A DNA stretch of 64,000 nucleotides. Origin: CAVQWT01 sp963717705 (lineage in GTDB: Bacteria; Pseudomonadota; Gammaproteobacteria; Burkholderiales; Casimicrobiaceae). A program made the translations under genes and the position numbers. Shown piece after piece: positions 51,305 to 59,776 of this stretch. Location of the stretch: NCBI GenBank assembly GCA_963717705.1, contig CAVQWT010000005.1:62001-126000 (forward strand), in the 5' to 3' direction. Position 1 is the first letter of the stretch; the number at the start of each line of letters is the position of its first letter. The notes beneath the pieces were generated by a model. That model had not been told where the DNA came from and did not search any database. It saw only the letters and a program-made list of their open reading frames with translations.

Positions 51305-52039
51305 TCAGCGGGCGGGCCGCTCGCCGGCGAGCACCTCGGCGACGTGGAGAACCTGCGTCGTCGTGTCGCCGCGACGACGCAGCCGCCCCTCGATGTTGAG
51401 CATGCAGCCGAGGTCGCCGAGAACGACGGTTCCGGTGCCGCTGTTGGCGATGTGCTGGCACTTGTTGTCGGCGAGCCGTGACGAGATCTCGCCGAACTTG
51501 ATCGAGAACGTGCCGCCGAAGCCGCAGCACATCTCGTTCTCCGGCATTTCCTCGAGCGTGAGTCCGGGCACCTTGGCGAGCAGCGCTCGCGGCTGTCGCT
51601 TCACGCCCATCTCGCGCAGCCCGGCGCAGCTGTCGTGGTAGGTGATCCTGCCGGCGAAGCGGCCCGGCACCGTGTCGAGCTTGAGCACCTCGGCGAGGAA
51701 GCTCGTCAGTTCCCAGGTCCTGGCGGCCAGCGCGTCGGCCCGGGCCTTCATCGCCGGGTCGTCGGCGAAGAGCTCGCCGTAGTGGGTGCGGACCATGCCG
51801 CTGCATGATCCCGACGGCGCGACCACGTAGTCGCAGCCCTCGAACTCCCCGATCAGCTTCTCAGCCAGCGCCTTGGTGTCGGCGCGGTCGCCCGAGTTGT
51901 ACGCGGGCTGCCCGCAGCAGGTCTGCCCGGGCGGAACGAAAACCTCGGCGCCGCCGGCTTCGAGCAGCTTGATCGCCGCGAAGCCGATCGACGGCCGCAT
52001 CAGGTCGACGAGACAGGTGACGAAAAAACCGACGCGCAT
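51305..52039 (-). CDS. lutA: Lactate utilisation protein LutA (CCG domains)
   Basis: Protein of 244 residues with two cysteine-rich CCG domains: TCCGQPAYNSGDR and MCCGFGGTFSIKFGE, plus YHDSCAGLREMGV. Such domains, as in heterodisulfide reductase HdrB and GlpC, bind a non-canonical [4Fe-4S] cluster. ATG at 52039 is preferred over ATG at 52045 because GGAG then has a six-base spacing. First gene of the lut operon; the 145-bp gap upstream to nuoN shows no convincing promoter. Confidence 0.92.
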   Translation of the reverse strand: MRVGFFVTCLVDLMRPSIGFAAIKLLEAGGAEVFVPPGQTCCGQPAYNSGDRADTKALAEKLIGEFEGCDYVVAPSGSCSGMVRTHYGELFADDPAMKARADALAARTWELTSFLAEVLKLDTVPGRFAGRITYHDSCAGLREMGVKRQPRALLAKVPGLTLEEMPENEMCCGFGGTFSIKFGEISSRLADNKCQHIANSGTGTVVLGDLGCMLNIEGRLRRRGDTTTQVLHVAEVLAGERPAR

Positions 52040-52190
52040 GGTCATCTCCGGGAAACCGGAAAATGGTAGCACGCCCATCGCGCAGACGCCGTCCCGGAAG
52101 GCCCCAACGCCAGCGGGGGCGACGGCGGCCCGGACCACGCCGGTCAGGCGGCGGCGGCCGGCCGGCGCGCGCCCGGCATCGGCGGCGGGG

Positions 52191-53633
52191 TCAGAGGAAG
52201 CCGGACGACGCCAGCGCGACGACGCACAACCCCATCAGCGGCTGCGGCAGGACGCCGAACAGCAGCAGCAGCAGGCCGTTCGCCGACAGCAGCACCCGGG
52301 TGTCGCCGCGCGGCTCGATAGGAGCGTCGTCGACCGGGGCGTCGAAGTACATCAGCTTGACGATCCGCAGGTAGTAGAACGCGCCGACCAGCGAGGCCAT
52401 GACGGCGACCACGGCGACCCAGACGTAACCTTCCTGCACCACCGCCTGAATGACCGAGAACTTGGCATAGAAGCCGACCGTCGGCGGCACGCCGGCGAGC
52501 GAGAACATCGTCAGCAGCATCATGAACGCCCACCACGGAGACCGCTGGTTCAGCCCCTTGAAGTCGTCGATGCGGTCGGCCTCGAAGCCCTCGCGCGACA
52601 GCAGGATGACGATTCCGAACGACGCCAGGCTGGTCAGCACGTAGGCGACCGCGTAGAACATCGCCGCCGAGTAGCCGTTCGGGGTTGCCGCGACGAAGCC
52701 GAGCAGCAGGAAGCCCATGTTCGCGATGGTCGAGTACGCGAGCATCCGCTTGATGTTGGTCTGCGCGATCGCCACCAGGTTGCCGACGATCATCGAGAGG
52801 ATCGACAGGATCAGCAGCATGCCGGACCAGTCGACCTCGAGTCCGGCGAGGCCGACCGCGAGCAGCCGCAGCGTGATCGCGAATGCCGCCAGCTTGGGCG
52901 CAGTGCCGATGAAAAGCGTCACCGGGGTCGCCGCGCCGTGGTACACGTCCGGAACCCACATGTGGTACGGCACGACGCCGAGCTTGAACGCGAGCCCCGA
53001 GACGACGAAGACGAGGCCGAAGGTAAGCAGCACGCGGTTGCCGCGCCCGGAGAAAATCGCCTGCGAGACGGCGTCGAGCTGCAGCGACCCGGTGGCGCCG
53101 TAGACCATCGACATCCCGTACAGCAGCATGCCCGACGCCAGCGCGCCGAGGACGAAGTACTTCATCGCCGCCTCGGTCGCCGCGTTCGACGTCCGGTGCA
53201 TCGCCACCATCGCGTACAGCGACAGCGCCTGCAGCTCGAGGCCCATGTACAGCGTGATGAAGTGGTTCGCAGACACCATCACCATGATGCCGAGCAGCGC
53301 GGTCAGCGTCAGGACGAAGGTCTCGCCCCTGAACAGCCCGCGCGCAAGCAGGTAGCTGCGGCCGTAGAACAGCATCAGCGACACCGCCGCGCAGCTCGCG
53401 AGCTTGAGGAAATCCGACATCACGTCGTCGACCACCAGCCCGTGGAACGCGACGACGGGCTCGGGGTTCATCGTCGTGACGGCGATCCAGGCGCAGGCGG
53501 CGAGCGCGGCCTGCGTCAGCCAGTACGAGACGTGGCGGCGGGCGTCCGACAGGAACAGGTCGAGCACCAGGATGACGCAGGCCATCGTCAGCAGGACGAC
53601 TTCGGGCAGCACCGGCAGCAGCAACGCTTTCAT
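52191..53633 (-). CDS. nuoN: NADH-quinone oxidoreductase subunit N
   Basis: Antiporter-like proton-pumping subunit of complex I, 480 residues, fourteen helices. Contains FITLYMGLELQALSLYAMVAMHR with the conserved Glu, and lysine helices FKLGVVPYHMWVPDVYHGA and FYAKFSVIQAV. Last gene of the nuo operon, 18 bases after nuoM. Confidence 0.95.
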   Translation of the reverse strand: MKALLLPVLPEVVLLTMACVILVLDLFLSDARRHVSYWLTQAALAACAWIAVTTMNPEPVVAFHGLVVDDVMSDFLKLASCAAVSLMLFYGRSYLLARGLFRGETFVLTLTALLGIMVMVSANHFITLYMGLELQALSLYAMVAMHRTSNAATEAAMKYFVLGALASGMLLYGMSMVYGATGSLQLDAVSQAIFSGRGNRVLLTFGLVFVVSGLAFKLGVVPYHMWVPDVYHGAATPVTLFIGTAPKLAAFAITLRLLAVGLAGLEVDWSGMLLILSILSMIVGNLVAIAQTNIKRMLAYSTIANMGFLLLGFVAATPNGYSAAMFYAVAYVLTSLASFGIVILLSREGFEADRIDDFKGLNQRSPWWAFMMLLTMFSLAGVPPTVGFYAKFSVIQAVVQEGYVWVAVVAVMASLVGAFYYLRIVKLMYFDAPVDDAPIEPRGDTRVLLSANGLLLLLFGVLPQPLMGLCVVALASSGFL

Positions 53634-53651
53634 GATCGTGGGGTCCGCCGG

Positions 53652-55121
53652 TCAGAGCTTCGATTTGGCCACGTGGGCCAGCAGGTCGGACACCGACGCG
53701 TGCATGACGTCGACGAACGGCTTCGGATACACGCCCAGCCACAGCACCAGCACCGCCAGCGTGGCGAGCAGCCAGAACTCGCGGCGGTTCAGGTCGACGA
53801 GCCCGGCCACGGCGTCGTTCGCGACCGCCCCGAAGATCACCCGCTTGACCATCCACAGCGTGTAGGCCGCGCCGAGGATCAGCGTCGTCGCGGCCGCGAG
53901 GCCGATCCAGAAGTTGAACTTGACCGCCGCCAGGATCACCAGGAACTCGCCGACGAAGCCGGAGGTCGCCGGCAGCCCGGCGTTCGCCATCGCGAACAGC
54001 ACGGCGAACGCCGCGAAACGGGGCATCGTGTTGACCACGCCGCCGTAGTCGGCGATCTGCCGGCTGTGCATGCGATCGTAGAGCACGCCGACGCAGAGGA
54101 ACATCGCCGCCGACACGAACCCGTGCGAGATCATCTGCACCAGCGCGCCTTCGGCCCCGAGCTCGCTGAAGACGAAGAAGCCCAGCGTCACGAAGCCCAT
54201 GTGCGAGATCGACGAGTACGCGATCAGCTTCTTCATGTCGCCCTGCACCAGCGCGACGAAGCCGATGTAGACCACGGCGATCAGCGACAGCGTGATGATG
54301 AAGCCGGACAGGTAGTGCGCTGCATCAGGGAGGATCGGCAGGACGAAGCGGACGAAGCCGTACGCGCCGATCTTCAGGGTGATCGCCGCGAGCACCACCG
54401 AGCCGCCGGTCGGCGCCTCGACGTGAGCGTCGGGTAGCCACGTGTGCACCGGCCACATCGGCACCTTGACCGAGAACGCCAGGAAGAAGGCGACGAACAG
54501 CAGCAGCTGCGACTTCATCGAGAGCGGCACGTGGTACCAGTCGATGATCGAGAAGCTCTGCGACACGTTGTAGAGGTAGATCAGCGCGACCAGCATCAGA
54601 AGCGAGCCGAGCAGCGTGTACAGGAAGAACTTGATCGCCGCGTACACCCGGTTGGGCCCGCCCCAGACCCCGATGATGATGTACATCGGGATCAGCATCG
54701 CCTCGAAGAAGACGTAGAACAGCATGCCGTCCATCGCCGCGAACGCGCCGTTGATGAGGCCCGACATGATCAGGAACGCGGCCATGTACTGCGCGACGCG
54801 GGTCTGGATGACCTCCCATCCCGCCCAGACGACGAACAGCGTGGTCAGGCTGTTCAGCAGGACGAACAGCATCGAGATGCCGTCGACACCGAGGAAATAG
54901 TAGATGTCGAAGCGCGGGATCCACTCAAGGTGCTCGACGAACTGCAGGTCGGAGGTGCCGGCCTCGAAGTGGAGCCAGAGCGGCAGCGTGACGAGGAAGC
55001 CCACGATCGCGCCGACCAGCGCGATCCAGCGCGCGGCGCCGGCCGCGCGTTCGCGCCCGACGGCGAGCACGCCGAGCCCGGCGACGATCGGGACCCAGAT
55101 GGCGAGCGACAGGTAAGGCAT
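53652..55121 (-). CDS. nuoM: NADH-quinone oxidoreductase subunit M
   Basis: Antiporter-like proton-pumping subunit, 489 residues. Key elements: MLFYVFFEAMLIPMYIIIGVWG (Glu in helix 5), KVPMWPVHTWLPDAHVEAPTGGS and ISHMGFVTLGFFVFSELGAEGA. ATG at 55121 is preceded directly by an in-frame GTG (55124), either of which could be used. Sixteen bases after nuoL. Confidence 0.95.
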   Translation of the reverse strand: MPYLSLAIWVPIVAGLGVLAVGRERAAGAARWIALVGAIVGFLVTLPLWLHFEAGTSDLQFVEHLEWIPRFDIYYFLGVDGISMLFVLLNSLTTLFVVWAGWEVIQTRVAQYMAAFLIMSGLINGAFAAMDGMLFYVFFEAMLIPMYIIIGVWGGPNRVYAAIKFFLYTLLGSLLMLVALIYLYNVSQSFSIIDWYHVPLSMKSQLLLFVAFFLAFSVKVPMWPVHTWLPDAHVEAPTGGSVVLAAITLKIGAYGFVRFVLPILPDAAHYLSGFIITLSLIAVVYIGFVALVQGDMKKLIAYSSISHMGFVTLGFFVFSELGAEGALVQMISHGFVSAAMFLCVGVLYDRMHSRQIADYGGVVNTMPRFAAFAVLFAMANAGLPATSGFVGEFLVILAAVKFNFWIGLAAATTLILGAAYTLWMVKRVIFGAVANDAVAGLVDLNRREFWLLATLAVLVLWLGVYPKPFVDVMHASVSDLLAHVAKSKL

Positions 55122-55137
55122 CACGGTTCCCTTGCCG

Positions 55138-57135
55138 CTAGCGGTACATCCACCACGTCAGCAGCGCGAAGAGGCCGATGATCATGGTGAACGCGTAATG
55201 GTAGACATAGCCGGACTGGGCGTAGCGCAGCAGCGACGCCGCCATCCCGACGACCTTTGCCGAGCCGTTGACGAAGAACCCGTCGATGATCGAGCGGTCG
55301 CCGACGTTCGACAGGAACGCCCCGAGCCTGCGCGCGCCGCCGGCGAAGACGACCTCGTAGAAGCGGTCGAAGCCGTACTTGTTCTCGAGCACGGTGTACA
55401 GGGGTCCGGCGAGCCGCTTCAGCCGTTCGGGCAGCGCAGGGTTGACGAGGTAGCAGTACCACGCGGCGACGACCCCGCCGATGGCCAGCCAGAACGGCAG
55501 CGACAGCACGCCGTGCTGGACGAATGCCGCCACGCCGCGCCACTCGTTCTTGAGCTCCCACAGCACCGCGTGCTCGGGACGGACGACGATCGAGCCGCCG
55601 AAATAGTCGCCGAACAGCATCGGCTCGATGTAGGTCCAGCCGGTGTAGACCGACGGGATCGCGAGCAGGATCAGCGGCACGGTGACGACCCACGGGCTCT
55701 CCTTCGGCGGGCCGTGGTGGCCGGCGTCGTGCCCGTGGCCGCCGTCGTGGGCGGCGTGCGCCGCGCCGACGTCGAAACGCTCCTTGCCGTGGAACGCGAG
55801 GAACAGCATCCGGAACGAGTAGAACGCGGTGATGAACACGCCCGCCATCACCGCAAAGTACGCGTAGCCGTGGCCGGGGATCTTCGACAGCTGGACCGCC
55901 TCGATGATCAAGTCCTTGGAGAAGAAGCCCGCGAACGGAGGGATCCCGGCCAGCGCCAGCGAGCCGACGACCGCCGTGATCCAGGTGATAGGCATGTACT
56001 TGCGCAGCCCCCCCATCCTGCGCAGGTCCTGCTCGTGGTGCATCGCGATGATGACCGAGCCGGCGGCGAGGAAGAGCAGCGCCTTGAAGAACGCGTGCGT
56101 CATCAGGTGGAAGATGGCGGCCGAGTACGCCGACACGCCGAGCGCCACGGTCATGTAGCCGAGCTGGGACAGCGTCGAGTACGCGACCACGCGCTTGATG
56201 TCGTTCTGCACGATGCCGAGGAACGCCATGAACAGCGCGGTCGTCGCGCCCACCACGGTGACGAACGACAGCGCCGTCTCCGACAGCTCGAACAGCGGGC
56301 TCATCCGCGCGACCATGAAGATGCCGGCGGTCACCATCGTCGCGGCGTGGATCAGCGCCGAGATCGGGGTCGGCCCTTCCATCGAATCCGGCAGCCAGAC
56401 GTGCAGCGGCACCTGCGCGCTCTTGCCCATCGCGCCGATGAACAGGCAGATGCAGATCATCGACAGCAGCGACCACTCCGTGGCGCCCCAGGCGGCGACG
56501 CGGGTGCCCGCGAACTCCCCGGCGCGGGCGAAGACCGCCGCGTAGTCCAGCGTGCCGAAGTACGCAAGCACGAGCCCGATTCCCAGCACGAAGCCGAAGT
56601 CACCGACACGGTTGACCAGGAACGCCTTCAGGTTGGCGTGGATCGCCGTCGGTCGGGTGTACCAGAATCCGATCAGCAGGTACGAGACCAGTCCCACCGC
56701 CTCCCAGCCGAAGAAGAGCTGCACGAAGTTGTTGCTCATGACCAGCATGAGCATCGAGAACGTGAACAGCGAAATGTACGAGAAAAAGCGCGTGTAGCCG
56801 GGGTCGTCGGCCATGTACCCGATGGTGTACACGTGCACCATCAGCGAGACGAAGGTGACGACGACCATCATTGTCACCGTCAGCGGATCGATCAGGAAGC
56901 CGACGGCGAGCCTGAGGTCCCCCGACTGCAGCCAGGTGTAGACGTCGCCGTTGAACACGTTGCCGGCGCGGACGTCCTGCCACACGAACAGCGATGCGGC
57001 GAACGCCACCGCGACACCGAGGATGCAGAGCCAGTGGGAGAGGGATCGCCCGAGCTTCGGCCCGAGCAGGCCGACGATCGCCGCGGCGACCAGCGGCGCG
57101 AGCGGCACGAGGAGATAGACCTGCTGCATCGTCAT
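55138..57135 (-). CDS. nuoL: NADH-quinone oxidoreductase subunit L
   Basis: Distal proton-pumping subunit with the long lateral helix, 665 residues. Contains FFGWEAVGLVSYLLIGFWYTRPTAIHANLKAF, GKSAQVPLHVWLPDSMEGPTPISALIHAATM and IPPFAGFFSKDLIIE. A His-rich loop (AHAAHDGGHGHDAGHHG) sits before the last helices, common in betaproteobacterial NuoL. GGAA six bases before ATG 57135 decides the start. Confidence 0.95.
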   Translation of the reverse strand: MTMQQVYLLVPLAPLVAAAIVGLLGPKLGRSLSHWLCILGVAVAFAASLFVWQDVRAGNVFNGDVYTWLQSGDLRLAVGFLIDPLTVTMMVVVTFVSLMVHVYTIGYMADDPGYTRFFSYISLFTFSMLMLVMSNNFVQLFFGWEAVGLVSYLLIGFWYTRPTAIHANLKAFLVNRVGDFGFVLGIGLVLAYFGTLDYAAVFARAGEFAGTRVAAWGATEWSLLSMICICLFIGAMGKSAQVPLHVWLPDSMEGPTPISALIHAATMVTAGIFMVARMSPLFELSETALSFVTVVGATTALFMAFLGIVQNDIKRVVAYSTLSQLGYMTVALGVSAYSAAIFHLMTHAFFKALLFLAAGSVIIAMHHEQDLRRMGGLRKYMPITWITAVVGSLALAGIPPFAGFFSKDLIIEAVQLSKIPGHGYAYFAVMAGVFITAFYSFRMLFLAFHGKERFDVGAAHAAHDGGHGHDAGHHGPPKESPWVVTVPLILLAIPSVYTGWTYIEPMLFGDYFGGSIVVRPEHAVLWELKNEWRGVAAFVQHGVLSLPFWLAIGGVVAAWYCYLVNPALPERLKRLAGPLYTVLENKYGFDRFYEVVFAGGARRLGAFLSNVGDRSIIDGFFVNGSAKVVGMAASLLRYAQSGYVYHYAFTMIIGLFALLTWWMYR

Positions 57136-57145
57136 GGCGTTCCGG

Positions 57146-57466
57146 TCAGCCCTTCAGCTGGTCCATGTCCTCGACGTCGATCGAGCCGACGTTGCGGAAC
57201 AGGAGCACGAGGATCGCGAGGCCGATCGCCGATTCGGCGGCGGCCACGGTGAGGATGAAGAACACGAACACCTGCCCCGAGATGTCGCCGAGGTAGCTCG
57301 AGAACGCGATGAAATTGAGGTTCACGGCGAGCAGCATCAGCTCGATCGCCATGAGCAGGATGATGACGTTCTTCCGGTTGAGGAAGATGCCGGCCATGCT
57401 GATGGCGAACAGGATCGCCCCCAGCACGAGGTAGTGCGACAACGTCGGCGCCGACAGTAATGCCAC
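57146..57466 (-). CDS. nuoK: NADH-quinone oxidoreductase subunit K
   Basis: Three-helix membrane subunit of 106 residues. LSHYLVLGAILFAISMAGIFLNRKNVIILLMAIELMLLAVNLN carries the two conserved Glu-bearing helices of the proton path. GTG start at 57466, with GGGAG seven bases upstream. The 109-bp gap to nuoJ holds no gene. Confidence 0.95.
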   Translation of the reverse strand: MALLSAPTLSHYLVLGAILFAISMAGIFLNRKNVIILLMAIELMLLAVNLNFIAFSSYLGDISGQVFVFFILTVAAAESAIGLAILVLLFRNVGSIDVEDMDQLKG

Positions 57467-57575
57467 GCAATGCTCCCTGCTGACCCAGGCCGCTTTCCTT
57501 GCGGGCGCGCATTTCGCCCGCCGCCACCGGGCGGGACGCGGCCTGCCCGCTCCCGCCCTGCCTCATTCGCCTGCG

Positions 57576-58175
57576 CTACCGCTCCGGCTTCTTCTCCGCC
57601 GGCATCGACAGCACGCGCAGCCGGTCCCCTGGCCGCACCTTCACCTGCTCGCCCGGCTCCTGGTACCGCGTTTCCTTGCGCTTGCGGTGCGTCAGCGCAA
57701 TCGCGGCGACGATCGCGACGAGCAGCACCACGGAGGCAATCTCGAGCACGTAGGTGTATTCGGTGTACAGCGCAAGGCCGAGCGCGCGGGTGTTGCCGCC
57801 GGCCGGCGGCGACGCCGGCGTCGCCCCCTTCATGTAACCGCCCGCCAGCACCAGCGCCATCTCCAGCAGGACCAGCGCGCCGACCGTCGCGCCGACGGGG
57901 ATGTAGCTCCGGAACTGGGCGCGCAGGCTGTCGTAGTTGATGTCCAGCATCATGACGACGAACAGGAACAGCACCATCACCGCACCGACGTAGACCAACA
58001 CCAGCGCGATCGCCAGGAACTCGGCCTTCAGCATCAGCCAGTGCGCGGACGCGGTGAAGAACGCGAGCACCAGCCACATGGCCGCATGCACCGGGTTCCG
58101 GGCCGTGACGACGCGCAGCGCGGCGAACACGAGGATCGCGGCAAAGGCGTAGAAGAGGATGGTCGTGAAGGTCAT
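57576..58175 (-). CDS. nuoJ: NADH-quinone oxidoreductase subunit J
   Basis: Five-helix membrane subunit of 199 residues, with RNPVHAAMWLVLAFFTASAHWLMLKAEFLAIALVLVYVGAVMVLFLFVVMML, the conserved TM3 region involved in coupling. It ends with a basic cytoplasmic tail (HRKRKETRYQEPGEQVKVRPGDRLRVL). Confidence 0.95.
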   Translation of the reverse strand: MTFTTILFYAFAAILVFAALRVVTARNPVHAAMWLVLAFFTASAHWLMLKAEFLAIALVLVYVGAVMVLFLFVVMMLDINYDSLRAQFRSYIPVGATVGALVLLEMALVLAGGYMKGATPASPPAGGNTRALGLALYTEYTYVLEIASVVLLVAIVAAIALTHRKRKETRYQEPGEQVKVRPGDRLRVLSMPAEKKPER

Positions 58176-58209
58176 GACGTATCGGTTCGGGCGGGCGGCG
58201 GCTGCGCGG

Positions 58210-58701
58210 TCAGCGGAAGCGCGCGTCCGCGGTGCGGTCGGCGGCAATCTGCCCCTCGTAGCGGTCGCCGACGGCCAGCAGCATGTCCTTCGTGTAGTAC
58301 AGGTCGCCGCGCTTCTCGCCGTGGTATTCGAGAATGCGCGTCTCGACGATCGAGTCGACGGGGCAGCTTTCCTCGCAGAAGCCGCAGAAGATGCACTTGG
58401 TCAGGTCGATGTCGTAGCGCGTCGTACGGCGCGTGCCGTCGGCGCGCTGCTCCGACTCGATGGTGATCGCCAGCGCCGGGCAGACCGCCTCGCAGAGCTT
58501 GCAGGCGATGCAGCGCTCCTCGCCGTTCGGGTAGCGGCGAAGCGCGTGGAGGCCGCGGAAGCGCGGGCTCTGCGGCGTCTTCTCCTCCGGGAACTGGATC
58601 GTCACCTTGCGCGCGAACAGGTGCCGGCCGGTGAGAGCGAGGCCGCGGCCGAGCTCGAGCAGCAGCCAGGTGTTGAGCAGGTCCTTGACGCGGGCGAGCA
58701 T
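58210..58701 (-). CDS. nuoI: NADH-quinone oxidoreductase subunit I
   Basis: Carries clusters N6a and N6b, 163 residues. The two [4Fe-4S] motifs are C64-C67-C70-C74 (CIACKLCEAVCP) and C103-C106-C109-C113 (CIFCGFCEESCP). The N-terminal amphipathic helix contacts the membrane arm. Eleven bases after nuoH. Confidence 0.96.
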   Translation of the reverse strand: MLARVKDLLNTWLLLELGRGLALTGRHLFARKVTIQFPEEKTPQSPRFRGLHALRRYPNGEERCIACKLCEAVCPALAITIESEQRADGTRRTTRYDIDLTKCIFCGFCEESCPVDSIVETRILEYHGEKRGDLYYTKDMLLAVGDRYEGQIAADRTADARFR

Positions 58702-58712
58702 CGGGCGGCTCC

Positions 58713-59774
58713 TCAGTGGAACAGCGGCGCGAAGCGCGTCTGGTTGACGACGCCGAGGAAGACGATCCACACCAGCGTCACCGGGATGAAGATCTTCCAG
58801 CCCAGCCGCATGATCTGGTCGTAGCGGTAGCGGGGGAAAGTCGCCCGCACCCAGAGGAAGATCAGCAGCACGAAGCACATCTTGGCCAGCAGCCAGGGCA
58901 GGCCGTCGCCGAACGGGGCGAAGCCGAGGATCGTCGCCTGGTTGAGGTCCGGCCACGGCGACAGCCAGCCGCCGAGGAACATCACCGCCGTCAGCGCCGC
59001 GATCAGGATCATGTTCGCGTACTCGGCGAGGAAGAACAGCGCAAACGCGACGCCCGAGTATTCGACGTGGAACCCGGCGACGATTTCCGACTCGCCCTCG
59101 GCGACGTCGAAGGGGTGGCGATTGGTCTCGGCGATGCCCGAGACGAGATAGACGACGAACAGCGGCAGCAGCGGCCAGACGTACCAGTAAGCCGCCCCGC
59201 CCTCCTGGCCGCGGACGATGTCCGAGAGGTTCAGGCTGTTGGCGGCCATCAGCACGCCGACCAGCGCGAAGCCCATCGCGATCTCGTAGCTGACGATCTG
59301 CGCGGCCGAGCGCAGGCAGCCGAGGAACGCGTACTTCGAGTTCGACGCCCAGCCGGCGAGGATGATCCCGTAGACGCCGACCGACGTCATCGCCAGCAGG
59401 TACAGCAGGCCCGCGTCGATGTCGGCGAGGACCAGTCCGTCGGCGAAGGGCACCACCGCCCACGCCGCGAGCGCCGGGGCCAGCGCCAGCATCGGCGCGA
59501 TGAAGAACAGGTACCGGTTGGCGCCGGTGGGGACGATGATCTCCTTGAAGATCAGCTTGAACACGTCGGCGAACGGCTGCAGCAGTCCCATCGGCCCGAC
59601 GCGATTCGGCCCGATGCGCACCTGCATCCAGCCGATGATCTTGCGCTCGGCCAGCGTCATGTACGCGACCCCGAGGATCACCGGCACCGCGATGGCGACG
59701 ATCTTGAGCAGCGTCCACACCGGAAGCCACGCGGGTCCGAGCGCCTGCTGCAACGGGGCGAGCCAGGCGTCCAT
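58713..59774 (-). CDS. nuoH: NADH-quinone oxidoreductase subunit H
   Basis: Membrane subunit that forms part of the quinone site, 353 residues, eight helices. Motifs: YMTLAERKIIGWMQVRIGPNRVGPMGLLQPFADVFKL, SVGVYGIILAGWASNSKYAFLG and TNRHPFDVAEGESEIVAGFHVEYSG. The ATG follows the genuine nuoG stop by two bases. Because of the nuoG frameshift this frame is open all the way back into nuoG. Confidence 0.95.
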   Translation of the reverse strand: MDAWLAPLQQALGPAWLPVWTLLKIVAIAVPVILGVAYMTLAERKIIGWMQVRIGPNRVGPMGLLQPFADVFKLIFKEIIVPTGANRYLFFIAPMLALAPALAAWAVVPFADGLVLADIDAGLLYLLAMTSVGVYGIILAGWASNSKYAFLGCLRSAAQIVSYEIAMGFALVGVLMAANSLNLSDIVRGQEGGAAYWYVWPLLPLFVVYLVSGIAETNRHPFDVAEGESEIVAGFHVEYSGVAFALFFLAEYANMILIAALTAVMFLGGWLSPWPDLNQATILGFAPFGDGLPWLLAKMCFVLLIFLWVRATFPRYRYDQIMRLGWKIFIPVTLVWIVFLGVVNQTRFAPLFH

Positions 59775-59776
59775 GG